This document shows, piece after piece, positions 1-13,625 of a DNA stretch of 64,000 bases. Origin of the DNA: Coptis chinensis (lineage: Eukaryota > Streptophyta > Magnoliopsida > Ranunculales > Ranunculaceae); contig CM027383.1 in NCBI GenBank assembly GCA_015680905.1, positions 96,903,501 through 96,967,500 on the forward strand, read 5' to 3'. The position numbers and the translations under genes are program-made. The notes beneath the pieces are model-generated. The model saw only the letters and a program-made list of their open reading frames with translations, made no database searches and had not been told where the DNA came from. Position 1 is the first letter of the stretch; each line of letters opens with the position of its first letter.

Positions 1-491
1 TAATGAAAGAAAATAGTTACATAGGGTAATTCCCCTATTTACCAGCCAAATTAACATGATATATGAAGATAGTTTTCACGAGTTAAAATAATTATCTTAT
101 TTTGATTACGGTTGGTTGCAAAGACTCAGAATTTCGAATTTTACATAGTCCAGTTTGTAAGTAGCTTTTGGGTGGACCTAAGGAGTGCTTATCACTGATC
201 TGGTAGTAATGCTGCAAATTATAAGTTGCAGTGATCCATGTAACTTGTTCCTATGCAAAAAAATTGCCCCGATTCAAAAAAATTATGTCTACAGTACCAC
301 TGTTCCAAGTTATACCGAAACCTTAGAAACCTTTTATGCATAGAACCTTAAAAACTTTTTATGTAGTCTTGGAAGATAACAAGCTTACTTCTCTTTTTGG
401 TAATTTGTTTCTATTTCTTCACTGATCTGATATTCACCACTAAGCGAGACACGGACTGGCATCTGGTTCATGATTCTTATTTCTGCTGCAG
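1..491 (+). other. probable intron of the first receptor kinase
   Basis: No coding segment is recognisable. A pyrimidine-rich tract and a CTGCAG acceptor end at 491. The matching intron of the paralogue (9045-9545) is 501 bp, so this stretch is best read as the 3' part of that intron. Confidence 0.6.
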
Positions 492-2903
492 TGGTGTTTG
501 ATTTTCCTAAATCAGGGATAAGCAAAGGTGCCATTTCTGGCATAGTAGTGGGGTCTGTGGCAGGTGCGATTATATTAACTGCAGTTGTTTTCATCCTTAT
601 CATGAGAAGAAAAGCTGAAAAACAACGCACAATTTCAAGAAAACGTCGATGTAAGTATTACCTACTGTGAGAGTTTTGAAGCTGTCCTGTGAATGTTGTT
701 GATTCTTTTATTAAATGTACAAATTTGTAATAGAGCAAAAAGTAGGCATGCTCTTGGAGATGGATCGATAATAGTTTTGTAGTTCATATTTTTCTATATA
801 TTGTCTGAAAACAGTATTAGTTATATCTATGTAAACCGTTGCAGTGTCAAGGATCAAAATCAAAGTTGATGGTGTCCAAGACTTCACTTTTGTGCAAATG
901 GCACTGGCCACAAACAATTTCAATAACTCTACTCAGATTGGCCAAGGAGGTTATGGGAAGGTGTATAGAGGTATTTTAGCTGATGGAAGTATTGTGGCCA
1001 TCAAACGTGCACTTGAAGGTTCATTGCAGGGTGAAAAAGAATTTCTCACAGAAATTGAGTTACTATCAAGAGTGCATCACCGGAACCTGGTTGCTTTGAT
1101 GGGATTTTGCGATGAAGAAGGTGAACAGGTACTTTCTCAGTTTTTCCTCAATTCCTGGACCCTTTGCATACTTCTTCCTCAAATGAACTACTTAGTTGGC
1201 CCTTAGATTCATAACCTATAGCCAAACATGGTTTCCCGCCGTTAACGTTTGAAAAATGATAATATTCTTCTTGTGCTGATTGGGTGTGTATGCAGATGTT
1301 AGTTTACGAGTTCATGCCAAATGGAACCTTGAGGGATCTCCTTTCTGGTAAATCATTTTATTGTTTTCCTCTGATTCTGTCTATTAATCTTAGTCTGAAG
1401 TGATGGTGTTTGTATGTTCACAGTTAAATCAAAAGAGCCTCTTGATTTTGCTATGCGGTTGAGGATTGCCTTGGGTTCAGCCAGGGGTATCCTCTACCTC
1501 CATAAGGAAGCTGATCCTCCCATATTTCATCGAGATATCAAAGCCAGCAACATATTGTTGGACTCCAGATTAAATGCGAAGGTTGCTGACTTTGGACTTT
1601 CAAAACTTGCGCCAGTTCCGAATATTGAAGGGGACACACCTGCTCACATATCCACTGTTGTGAAGGGCACTCCAGTAAGCATGAGTATCATTTAATGGCT
1701 TGCCGGCCCAGTGGCTTCTTGAATTTATTATGATTATAACAGAAATCTTACCTTTACTATTAATAACCAAAAGATCTACCTGAACTGAATTTGGTATTTC
1801 TTCTTTTTGGCATCATTCTTCCAACTAGAACAATTAAATTTTTCAAAGGTTGATTCAGTTGACCTTAACTTTGCCACTTTCAGTTTGCTTCAAATATTGT
1901 GAATTGAAATAAGTTTATACCTTGGCAGGGTTACCTCGATCCAGAATACTTCTTAACACACAAGTTAACTGACAAGAGTGATGTTTACAGCCTTGGGGTA
2001 GTGTTTTTAGAGCTCTTGACAGGGATGCATCCAATCTCACATGGTAAAAACATTGTTAGAGAGGTAATATTCGACATCCTGCTCGTACTTAAGATTCAAA
2101 TTTAGTATCTGTCAAGCTGAGAAGGACTGAGTTGCAATTAGCAGCATTATTTACAAATTAATGAAAAATCTGTGTTTTCAACTTTAAACTCTTGTGGCAG
2201 AATCCACATATTCTTCTTTCCCTCTTCATAATTTCCTAGGTAAAGATTCAAGGTAATGTATGATTTGACCATCAATCTATCGACTGGTTCATGTAAAATG
2301 TAGTAATACTGGTGGTTATGAGAACCGTTACAGATGGTTGAGGATAGCATGTTAAACTTTTGAACCTGTAGATGTTGCTGAACATTGTTATGACATCCTT
2401 TTCATAACGTAATTAAGCATGACCACCCACATATCAGTCTGTTGTGTAGCCAGGAATCGTTATAGAGCACTAGCAGGTCTCTGTGTTTGTATTTTCACAT
2501 GCGACTTGTTGGATACAGTGTTTTTATTTTATTTTTCCTTATGATACTTCTCCAAACGTAGGTGAACTTGGCATATCAATCTGGGATGATCTTCTCAGTG
2601 ATAGATGATCGCATGGGATCTTATCCTTCTGAATGTGTAGAGAGATTTGTGACACTGGCTCTAAACTGTTGCAAAGATGAAACGGATGCTCGACCTTCAA
2701 TGGCAGATATAGTCCGGCAACTGGAGAATATATGGTTAATGATGCCAGAATCTGACAAAGGAACTTCACAGTCTATGGAAGCTCCCCCCAAAAAAGGGAC
2801 CCCGCCATCATCAACTTCAATAACAAAGAACCCCTACGTGTCAGCAGATGTGTCTGGAAGTGACCTTGTCAGTGGAGTGATTCCTACGATCAGACCTAGA
2901 TGA
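492..2903 (+). CDS. LRR receptor-like kinase, 3' part (membrane segment and kinase), 5' end off window
   Basis: Six exons join in frame: 492-650, 845-1128, 1296-1347, 1424-1674, 1929-2063, 2562-2903 (stop at 2901). They give 407 residues. The first exon has a hydrophobic membrane segment followed by an RRK-type stop-transfer signal. The second has the glycine loop [11 protein letters not shown] and the ATP lysine in VAIKRA. The fourth has HRDIKASN and the DFG motif (VADFGLSK). The fifth has [10 protein letters not shown] and SDVYSLGVV. All catalytic residues are present, so an active RD kinase is likely. Known of the family: LRR-VIII-1 plasma-membrane receptor kinases. Exon lengths match the downstream paralogue exactly except the last (342 against 345), so the two are tandem duplicates. 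No LRR or ectodomain exon is visible in 1-491; the paralogue has a 501-bp intron here, so the missing exons are probably just upstream. No stop or frameshift is seen. Confidence 0.93.
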
Positions 2904-4179
2904 ACTTTGAAAAATGTTCAAATTTTCGGTATCAGTTTGCACTCTAGAAACATAAATTGGATACTACATCCTTGTACTTTTTCATCCTGCATGTAAATAG
3001 ACTAAAACTAGGAGGTCATTATTGCAGCCTATGTCTGTTTATGGTAACACTTCTTTTGGTATTTATACAAAACGATAGATCTATGTAACTATGTTATGAT
3101 CTGAAAATTAGCTTTTCATGAAAGGGTGAACCTACTGCTGCAAGAAATTTTCAAATCTAAAGAATTAGCAGTAGTATATGAGTTTGCCTTGTCTTGTACT
3201 GGTTATGGTTTCATAATTTTTAACTTTTGGAATTAAATTACATTAATTATTTATTCAGTAATCTAGTTTTGCTTCAGATTCAAGCCAAGTATCAAATTTG
3301 GCATAATTTGAAACCTTGGCAGCTTAGTTCTTCTTCCAGTTTTATTCGAGTCTATTTAGCATCAAACATTGACACTAATTATTATTATACAAGTAGCCGC
3401 TCTTGGTTGTTTTACTGAATGGTTTTTTGTCCACAAAATCCATCCAACTTACTTTAAGTCAGTCAAAGTATGGAGTGTGAACACTGACAAAGACATTTTG
3501 GATGGATAGCAGCATGAAATTGAAACATATGGACTATGGAGTAGTGGACTAGTGGCGGTTGAACTGTTGAAGGAGACAGACAACATGTAAAGCCAACAAA
3601 GGATCCATCGACGTAACTTGCAAGATTATATGTCACACAATCAAGTGGTTTAACCAAGGCAACAAGTACCTCTGTGAGATAAGTTAATCAATAAACAAAA
3701 ATTAGGAAGGTACACGTTAGTATGTTACAATTGAAAATTATGGAAAATGACATGTTCTGAGTAGGGGTACGTAGACAAAAATGTATTTGGTTGGTTTTTG
3801 TCTGTTTTCATCTCTTCATCCGTCTCCGTCTCTCTCCCTTCCTTCTCCACGGGCCATTCTCAATCTCCACTCCTCCCTCTCTCCACTCACGCCTCTACTG
3901 ATTAGCAGTATACTAGTAATAAATAAGTTTGTTATTTGCTGATAGACAACCTTTGATTATGATTTCTATAGTTAGCTAAAAATGGGCTTGAATTTACTTA
4001 AAAAAGTCGTACCAGGCTTTTTTTATTATTTAAATGACATGTCTATTTAAATACTAAATAGTGGTCGTAACAAAACACAAAAAAAGTCAAGTCAAGCGCG
4101 CCAAACTAATAAACAACAAAACTCTTTCTTCTTCCCTCAATTTCGGCCTTTCATTCTCAGGGTTGATCATCATATTATT
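2904..4179. other. intergenic region between the tandem receptor kinases
   Basis: AT-rich DNA holding the 3' UTR of the first kinase gene and the promoter and 5' UTR of the second. A pyrimidine-rich stretch (about 3800-3900) lies some 280 bp before the second start codon. No further gene is recognised. Confidence 0.6.
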
Positions 4180-7100
4180 ATGATAGAAATGCGAGTTTTT
4201 CTTGTTTTTCTATTATTATTATGCTTCAGCTGTCAAGTTCGAGCTCAAACTACTGATCCTACTGAAGGTAAACTTACTACATATTTGTCCTACGTACTAA
4301 ACTTTTTGTGTAAACTTCATCAGTAAAATTTTTACATAGTTGTGAGTGCTGCTCCTTGTACTTTATCTGCGCCACTTGGCTTGAATTCTTCTTAATACTT
4401 AATAACTTTCGGTTTACAGTTACCGCATTGCGAGCCATCAAGAAAAGTTTGAATGATCCTACCAAGTATCTGAGGAACTGGAATAAGGGGGATCCATGTA
4501 CATCTAATTGGGCTGCAGTTCTCTGCTTCAATTTCACACACAACGATGGATACCTACATGTCAGAGAACTGTATGTGCTTTCTCTTTACTTTTTATATGG
4601 GCACTCGACACGTTTTATTTATCAAGGAAGAAAGAATCTTTATTTTATTCTTACACAACTTGATGAAAACATAAGCAAAGAGCTCATACGTTTTCCACTT
4701 CTATTTGCTCCTATTTTGTCAAGATTCCATTTAGTTTACAGTTGAATGCCATTGTTTTGTTACTGGGGAGTGACTTGTTTCTGTAGTTAATGGATTACAA
4801 GTCAACATATTTTGGTTTCATTGGTGCACTCGTGTATCAACATTCTCATATGGTAGATGTTATGAATCCATTTCAAAATCTCTTGAATTTATGTTTTTTG
4901 CAGGCTATTCTTGAATATGAATCTATCAGGAAGTTTATCACCTGAGCTTGGAAGGTTTTCTTATTTGCAAATATTGTGAGTTACAATATACCTGAAGATT
5001 TTTTTTTTCCGAATGCTTTAACAAAAATCTTTCTGAATCTTGAACATTTCGGCATTTATTCACTCAGTGACCAATCCATCTCTATTATCTCATTCATACT
5101 GATGCAACGTCTTGTTGATTTTTAAAAGGGATTTCATGTGGAACAAAATTAGTGGGAGTATACCGAAGGAGATCGGAAAGATTACATCTTTGGAGCTCCT
5201 GTAAGTTTTGCAAGAATTTATAGTTTATTTTGTTATAGTTTTGATATCTAATGGGCACTTAAACTGTATACTTGCAGGCTCTTGAACGGAAACCAATTAA
5301 CGGGGTCTTTGCCTGAAGAGTTAGGCTTCCTTCCTAACTTGAACAGATTACAGATAGACGAGAACTACATATCCGGACCAATACCTAAATCTTTTGCAAA
5401 TATGAAAAAAGCAAAGCACTTGTGAGCAGATAACATTTTTCCTTGGCTCTATGTCAATAATATTAGATTTTTCATATGCACACAAGTAAGATGTTTTACG
5501 TTTTCCTGTGCAGTCACATGAACAATAATACAATTAGTGGACACATTCCTTCTGAACTTTCCAAGCTACCCATGCTTGTCCATTTGTAAGTTACTGTCTG
5601 TGTAGATCAAATAGTATCCACTGGCGAAAAACATTTCAACTCATTTTCGTTGTGGATTTGTTAGTTATCACTGACAATGTGAGTTTCTGCAGCTTGCTTG
5701 ACAACAATGACCTATCTGGGTATCTTCCACCAGAATTTGCCGAAATGCCCAGACTGCAGATACTGTAAGCATTTTTTTTTTTTTTTCCATTTCGGTAATT
5801 TGATAGGAAAATTTATTCCATTTGTATTTTTTCTTCCCCTTCTTCATATTTGGGTTGTACCATCTCGCTTATGTTTTCTCTGATAAGAACACCTTGTAGG
5901 AAGTGGTTGATGGTATCAACTAATTTATATGCATCACTTCAAAGTTAAAAAAAACATATTTTTATCACTTTAAGTCCTATAAAACAGATTCCAGATTTCC
6001 CAAGAATTCCCAAGAATTCCCAAAAGAAAATTAGAAAGTTTGATCCATTAGATTGTTGTTCCAGTCCAACTTTTGCTGACATGAGATGGGAGTCCAAAGG
6101 TTGGATCTCAATCCCAATCCAAAAGACAACTCCATGTCATATACAGTTTATTGTAGCATAGATTTCAAGGTTTAGTCTATATTGTATGGCATCATGGCAT
6201 GTGTGGAGATGTTTAGTATAGTCTCACACAGTATGTTTAAAGCCTTGTAGTATACTATTAAAGTTTATGGGCCTCTCCCTTCATCACCGATTGGTTTTGG
6301 GTTGGATGTTCCTAAAGTTTGAGATGGTATCAGAGCAGACTATTGTGTTTGGCTCAAAGGCACGCTTACTCCACGTCATTGTTGTCCACATGTTAGGCTC
6401 AAATAATGCCAGACGTTATGGGGTATGTTGAGATGTTTGGTATAATACAGTCCCACATAGGATGATTAAAGCTTTGTGATACAGTATACAACTCTACAAG
6501 TTCCTGGGTCTCTTCACTCATCACCAATTGGTTTTGAGTTAGATGTTCCTAAATTTTAAGAGTGTGGAGAAAAGCAATGTACTTGTTCTCTTTCCTCTGA
6601 AATTTCTCTCAAAAATCTTTTAGTTATATGTCGGTATTGCTTGTGTACACTGTACTTGAGAAAACTTTCATTTGTATTTTTATAATATTCTTTCCATATT
6701 TCTTTTGCAGTCAACTTGATAACAACCGATTTGATGGGGCAATTCCAGCTTCATATGAAAACATGTCAGAATTGTTGAAGCTGTAAGGCTATTCTACATG
6801 CATGTATACGTTGTTTATTGTATTAGCTGAAAGATTAAGATGGGACATGGGAGGACTCTCCCGATGTATATAAGCAGAGAATTATGATAGTGAATCTTTG
6901 CTCGCCTGCAAAATATTCTTGATAAATAAACCTTACAGAGCCTTCCTTGACGACTATGGTAGACTTGTTTCCCCAAAACCCTTCAAATCCATTCTGATAG
7001 TGGCGGGTACTCATTTCAGACGGTGAACCTGCTTTCATTATCTACAGCACGCGAGAAAGATAAATGCCGTTCTTGTTGGTTGACATATTGAAGATAACTG

Positions 7101-10100
7101 TTGGCTTATTGGCCTTCTTGGAAGTGCTAATGGCTTTGAGATCACATTCAAGCAATTTATGCTTTTGTCCAAGTATCTTCTTGTGGAATCTGTTTTTAGT
7201 TCAGCTTTGTTTGGTTTACCAGGACTCTCAGAAACTGCAGCTTGCAAGGAGCAGTTCCTGACTTGAGCAGAATACCAAAACTTGGTTACTTGTAAGTTCG
7301 TGAGTATTGCTGGTGATTAATTTCAGTAAGAATATGGAAAATCTGCCCACTTCTACTAAGTAAGAGAAACTAGGTTAATGGCGGATATGTCTTTTCGTGA
7401 TTCAGAGATCTCAGCTGGAACCATCTCAATGGATCCATACCAGCGAATAAGCTTTCTGATAACATCACTACAATGTATGTGTTGTTCTTCTTGTCTGAAT
7501 GTAGAGATTATTTCCTTTGCTTTGCTTGCCATCTCTTTTGACATGTTAAACATAATTAGTATTTTATACAAAAGTTAAGGTTTTTAACTATGACTTATAG
7601 GGAAGCTTAGAAATCTTCCTTAGATCATGTCAGTGTGTGTCACCATGCACTAGATACATTGGAATAATCTTTGAGTTATAAATATGCAGTGATCTGTCTT
7701 TCAACAACCTCAGTGGACCTATTCCTGCCAACTTTTCAGGACTTCCACGTCTGCAGAGATTGTGAGTGGGCATATTAAAGTTTCTACTTTTATTCCCATT
7801 TCAATTCGATTGTGATGTCATAAGAGTATTTATAAGATGAATCAGTCTGGTTTAGTATGGTCATCTTTCTCCGTTTCAGGTCGTTGGAGAACAATTCATT
7901 AAGTGGAGTTGTTCCATCCACCGTTTGGCGAAACAGGATCTTCAATGCAACTGAGAGTCTTCTCTTGTAAGAAGTGATTTTGTAAAATGAGCATTTTTCT
8001 GGTTTAGTATCATCTTCGCTTCAATGGACTCTCAAGTATGTGTCTTGCAAAGCATCAGAGCATAATTTCCCATGCAATGTTTATTTATGACAAAGACCGC
8101 GTCATAATGAAGATAAACAGTAGTAGTTTGTTTAGGTAGTAAGATTTAAGATTGATATTGGTATGAAACTATAAATGGTGGGATTTGATGCTGCAGGGAT
8201 TTCCAGAACAATTTGTTTTCAAATATTTCAGGAAGGCTACACCCCCCTGCAAATGTCACCATCAGGTGAGTTTGGTAATGCAGCCTCAGATTCATAATGC
8301 AGTTTTTTTTTTTCCTTTCCTCTTAACTCAGTTGCATAAGAGCGCTGCCAGTTTCTTGAATTTTTAGTTTATTTCAGTTGCAGCTCTTTGAACTTCGATG
8401 CATCTGTACTCTTCGTTTTATCATTTCTGGTTGTTTTAGTTCAGCTGTGAATTAGCTAGAATTGTTTGCGCTTGATTTCAAAATTTTGTTTTCATTGTTG
8501 TGATTTTATTAGCTTTACTTGATCAGGCTTCGAGGCAATCCTGTGTGTGAAGTTGCCAACCAACTCAACATAGTCCCTTATTGTAGATCTCAGACTGGAT
8601 TTGAGGAAGTATTAGAGAGCTCAAAAACCACTTTAGCAGGATGTCAAAGTCAATTGTGCCCTGAATACTATGAGTTTGTTGAAAATTCTCCTGTGCCTTG
8701 CTTCTGTGCAGTTCCTCTTAAAGTTGGATATCGTATGAAAAGTCCTGGGTTCTCAGATTTTCTTCCCTATGAGTACCCATTTGAGGTATACATAACCAGT
8801 GGTCTTAAAGTAAATCTTTATCAGTTACATATTGATTCATTTAGCTGGGAAGCGGGACCTCGACTGAGAATGTACTTGAAGTTGTTTCCAGAGTTCAATA
8901 ACCATTCTAATACCTTTAATGAGAGTGAGATTCGAAGAATCAGGAGCATGTTCACAGGGTGGACTATACCAGACACTCCAGAAAATGATATATTTGGGCC
9001 ACATGAACTTCTCAATTTCACTCTCTCGGGACCTTACACAAATGGTACGTCATGCAATCCCTATTTTACCTGCTGAAGGTACATAAAAGAAGTTGGATTA
9101 ATATTGCTAACAACCAGCTGCAGAGACTCTGGATTTTATAACTTTACAGTGCAAAACCCGGATATAAATTCTGCACATATGCAACATCAAGTGGACCACC
9201 ATAGTAGATCCCTATGCCAAAACTTGCCCCGAGTAATGTTGTTTTGTAGTGTATTAATTATTAGTTTTAATTTTAATCTTCACAAAATGGCTGTCCATCC
9301 CCTATATGCCTGCTGTATACGTAGCACTACCACTATAACCGTTCATTATAGGTTATACATGAACCTTACCTATGTTTACATATTTATGCTGGGCTTGGAA
9401 CATGATAATCTTCCATCTCTCTTGGGTTCAGCAGCAGAGACAGAGAGGCAAATACAGCTTGCAATTTCAATCCAATTTTTGGTCTTCTATCCAAAATTAT
9501 GCAAGTAAAATTGATATCTGGTTCATCCTTATATTTCTGGTGCAGTGGTCCTGGATTTTCCTAGATCAGGAATAAGCAAGGGTGCCTTGGTTGCCATTGT
9601 ATTGGGAGCTATTGCAGTTGCAATTGCATTATCTGCCACCGTGTCAGTGCTTATCATGAGAAGACATGCGGCAAAACATTGTACTAATTCAAGAAAACGA
9701 CATTGTAAGTATTACTATAGTGAGATACTGAGATCTTGAATCTGAAAATGAAGTATGTATGGTAGTAATGAAAAAGTCATAAGATGTGAGGACAGTTTTT
9801 TTCTTTTTGTGTATGTGGGTTTGTGCACGTGCACTCGACTTCAAATGTCTAGACACACCAAAGGAAGAAAATATGTAGCAAAGATTTCTTTCTCCCAAAC
9901 TGAAGAAATTAGTTTAAAGTGATTAGGTGTGCCCAGATCTCTGGGTGAAAGAAGTTTTCTATATGGTTCACCTGTCCAACTGAAACCCTTACCCATATGA
10001 TGATAATTTATGGGATTTCAGACAATCAATGTTACAGACCATTGAACTCGGAATTTGTGAACAATATTCCTCAATGAAATCGTCTCTAACAAGTTTTGTT

Positions 10101-12357
10101 GCATCCTAATGGAAGCTTTCAGTGACTCGAGTTGCCAAAATTTGTGGTTAAATGTTTAGAAACTATCATGTGAATTATTGCATGCAATTTCCTCTATTCA
10201 TCCCTTGCATCTTGGTCTGTTGGCCCCGGATATTGGTCTGTTATAGTGTCTAATGTTGTAATTCAGTTTTCTCCCCTTAAAATGTCTGCTGAAACTCATG
10301 GGATTATCATGACTCCTGCAGTGTCAAGTATCAGAATAAAGATTGATGGTGTCCAAGGCTTCAGTTTTGGACAAATGGAATTGGCGACAAACAAATTCAA
10401 TATCTCCACCCAGATTGGTCAAGGAGGCTATGGGAAGGTATATAAAGGTATTCTAGATGATGGAACCATCGTGGCCGTAAAGCGTGCACTTTTAGGATCT
10501 TTGCAGGGAGAAAAAGAGTTTCTCACAGAAATTGAGTTACTATCAAGAGTACATCACCGGAACCTGGTCTCTTTGATTGGATATTGTGATGAAGAAGATG
10601 AACAGGTACTTTCTCTGTTTTTCCTGCATTACCGAGCCTTTATGTGCTTCCTTGCCATTGTTGAATTATTTGATACGCACTTCATCTCCTTAGGTTTAGC
10701 AATAAACCCTACTAGGTTGTTGCATGGTTTATTTTATCGAGTAATGAATTTTTTTGGAGAAGAATTATATTTTTTGTGTTCTTATTGGGTATAAACAGAT
10801 GTTGGTCTATGAATTTCTGCCAAATGGCACCCTGAGGGATCACCTTTCTGGTAAGTGAGTTCATTATCTTCCCCTAATTCTAATTTTTCTGGTTCTGAAG
10901 CAATGGTGTTTATAATGTCACAGTTAAATCAAATGGACCTCTTGGTTTTGCTCTACGGTTGAGGATTGCCTTGGGTTCAGCAAAGGGTATTCTTTACCTC
11001 CATAATGAAGCTGATCCTCCAATATTCCATCGAGACATCAAAGCCAGCAACATACTGTTGGACTCCAAATTTAATGCCAAGGTTGCTGACTTTGGACTTT
11101 CAAGACTAGCACCAGTTCCAGATATTGAAGGGACCATACCTGGTCATGTATCCACAGTTGTAAAGGGAACGCCGGTAAGCATGAGTATATGTTAATGGTT
11201 CTACTAGTCTCTGGCTCCCAATGCAATGATCTTATTTATAGGAAGGAAATAAAACCTACTAAAATCGGATTACTTGCTATTCAGGAAATTAAATCAAGTT
11301 AGAACACTAACTTGCCAAGCAAGCAAGCAATAACGTTGTTAATGTGTTGTTATAATTGTACATATAATTATGATGATGACTATTATTATTATAATTGTTA
11401 CTGTTATTATTATCGATTACATCATAAACTTATCAAATTCCCAAAAGTGAATTGTCTTTCAATTTTGTGATGGCTGGATGAAGTGAATTTTGTTTATATC
11501 ATGGCAGGGTTACCTCGATCCAGAATACTTCTTAACACATAAATTGACAGACAAGAGTGATGTCTATAGCCTTGGGGTTGTGTTTTTAGAGCTGTTAACA
11601 GGGAGTCAGCCAATTACACATGGTAAAAACATTGTTAGAGAGGTATGATTTTGCCGCCTATTCTTACATGAATTTTGAATCTATTGTCAATCCAGTTGAA
11701 TATTATTGAGCAGAGGTACTATTGACTTATTCATGGATTGCTCATCATGATAATTAACTGGTAGAATAAGATGGGCGAGGTTAGTATGTGTGTTTGTTGT
11801 ACTTGCATGTACAAAAGTTGTCTATGCTCTGTGTTCTGAGATGGATTCTCAACTACATCATTTTCGTTCCATCCAGTCGTCCTTGAACATACTCTGGATT
11901 TGTAATTCAACTGAAACAGCTGCATCAATAGGGTTAAGTTGATGTTATATGTAGTTCTTTTGGATATAGTTTTTGGTACTATTAATTAATATATGTATGT
12001 CTCCAAACGTAGGTGAGGTTGGCCTATCAATCTGGGGTGGTATTCTCAGTGATAGATGGACGCATGGGATCATATCCTTCGGAATGTGCGGAGAGGTTTG
12101 TGACATTGGCCCTTAACTGTTGCCAAGATGTTACAGATGCTCGACCTTCGATGGCAGATGTAGTGCGGGAACTGGAGAACATATGGCTCATGATGCCGGA
12201 ATCTGATACAGGACCATCAGAATCAAAGGTTGGTGAGTCAGAAACAGGAACATCATCATCATCAACGTGGACAACAAGCAGAAACCCGTACGTGTCATCA
12301 GATGTGTCTGGAAGTGACCTTGTTAGTGGAGTGATGACTGCTATTGCTCCTAGATGA
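4180..12357 (+). CDS. LRR receptor-like kinase, LRR-VIII-1 subfamily, complete
   Basis: Twenty exons join in frame to 950 residues: 4180-4267, 4420-4570, 4904-4975, 5129-5200, 5278-5421, 5514-5585, 5693-5764, 6711-6782, 7223-7291, 7406-7474, 7690-7761, 7880-7966, 8197-8265, 8527-9044, 9546-9704, 10322-10605, 10799-10850, 10924-11174, 11508-11642, 12013-12357. Residues 1 to about 24 are a signal peptide (leucine-rich core, then VRAQ). An N-terminal LRR cap (NWNKGDPC) follows. Leucine-rich repeats run from about 80 to 370, mostly one 24-residue repeat per 69- or 72-bp exon. A cysteine-containing juxtamembrane ectodomain spans about 370-542 and a membrane helix about 553-580. The kinase has [11 protein letters not shown] (about 628-638), the VAVK lysine (about 649), HRDIKASN (743-750) and DFG (763-765). 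Length fits Arabidopsis At1g06840/At5g01950-type proteins. The start is the first Met before the signal peptide. Ligand and role are unknown. Intron 7 (946 bp) is enlarged by a TRIM. Confidence 0.95.
6202..6561 (+). mobile_element. TRIM (terminal-repeat retrotransposon in miniature) in intron 7 of the receptor kinase
   Basis: Two similar direct repeats, 6202-6324 and 6426-6561, both begin TGT(G/T)GAGATGTTT. They share the segments AGTCTCACA/AGTCCCACA, TTAAAGC, TCATCACC and ATTGGTTTTG, and end near GATGTTCCTAAA. Directly after the first copy is TGGTATCAGAGC (6325-6336), the standard plant primer-binding site matching initiator tRNA-Met. Only about 100 bp separate the repeats, with no coding capacity. 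Short LTRs, a tRNA-Met PBS and a tiny interior define a TRIM. A clear target-site duplication was not found, and the copies have diverged, so it is an old insertion. Confidence 0.8.
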
Positions 12358-12941
12358 AGATACAAGTTTTCTTGTAACTAATAAAACTCTCGTGATTGAT
12401 CACTTTGCGTTGCATGTAAATAGAATATACGGCCGGGGAAAGTAGGGCAGGTTTGATGTACATGATGAAAAGAAACAACGTAATCTGTTTTTTTGTTAAC
12501 TAGAAATAACGTAATCTGAAAATGATGAATTGGAACATAATAATACAACAAGTATGCGAACCTAAGCATCGGTGTTTTTAACATCTCTCCTTTTTGAATT
12601 CTAGATGTAATCTAAAAAATAACATAAAAACATTAGAAAGAGTTGAAAGAAATTTTCTAAATTGTTTTAAATAATATAAAATTAATTCTAATTTCAATAA
12701 AGTGAAAGGCTTTTTTGTAAATTGTTTAAAAAAAAATGAACTGATTAGCATAATTGATTAAGATAAGTGGTTATAAAATCTTAAAATAGAGATATTAAGG
12801 AGGTAGTTCTAAAATCTTAAAATATAGATATTAGAAATACATTGTTTGGTTGAGAAGTGTGCCTCCTAAAGACCCGACTACTATAATATAGAGATTGCAG
12901 ATCAATCCAGACTAATATTTGTATTGGGCTTTTAGTATTTA
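12358..12941. other. intergenic, 3' flank of the receptor kinase
   Basis: Contains the 3' UTR with an AATAAA-type signal near 12379 and then AT-rich DNA. A short direct repeat (TCTAAAATCTTAAAATA-like) occurs near 12773 and 12806. No gene is seen. Confidence 0.5.
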
Positions 12942-13059
12942 CTAGATTTTGGACCCGGACATACGCCCGGGATCTATTAAATATTTTGTGGGCTGAAAAT
13001 GTTTTATAAAATGTCTGTCTCATTTTGAATCGAGAATTATTTTTATTGAAATATATTTT

Positions 13060-13625
13060 GACCAGCGATTATGGTGCAATAAGTCTTTATAAAATAAAGA
13101 ACTTAATTAAGAGATTAATTAAGAGATCAAATAGATAGCCTTCACTTTGTATATTAATCCGGAATTATCTTAAACTCGATCTTCTTGTATAATAGTTTTA
13201 TTATATTTATGGTGATTTAGGTTTTCAATCTATATTTTTATTAAAAATAAACCTGAAATCTAATTGAATAAGTACTTTGAAACCAAGGGATCAAATTGAG
13301 ATACCTATTCACTTTGTGGTTTAGAATATTAATTCATAATTTTCAAATAGAATTATATTAAACTTCGATCTACATATAGTTTTTTATTAGATTTAAGTGA
13401 TTTAGCTGGCAAATTTTTTGAATCAAATATATTTTTATTGAAAATAAACCAAAATAATTAATGAACATCGATTATGGTGCATAAGTTCTTGGAAACTAAG
13501 GGATCAAATTGAGATAGTCTATTCACTTTATGGTTTAGAATATTAATCTATAATTTTCAAATAAGATTATTTTAAACTCGATCTAGCTTGTATAATAGTT
13601 TTATTAGATTTATGGTGATTTAGCA
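13060..13625 (+). repeat. three diverged tandem copies of a 190-210-bp unit
   Basis: The segments GGATCAAATTGAGATA, TTCACTTT(G/A)TGGTTTAGAAT, AATTTTCAAATA, TAAACTCGATCT and GTATAATAGTTTTATTAGA recur in order. The landmark TAAACTCGATC falls near 13172, 13359 and 13572, giving periods of about 188 and 213 bp. The array lies inside the putative Helitron. Confidence 0.75.

Noticed and set aside
12027..12365. 112-codon minus-strand ORF
   Set aside because: It is the antisense shadow of the last exon of the receptor kinase.
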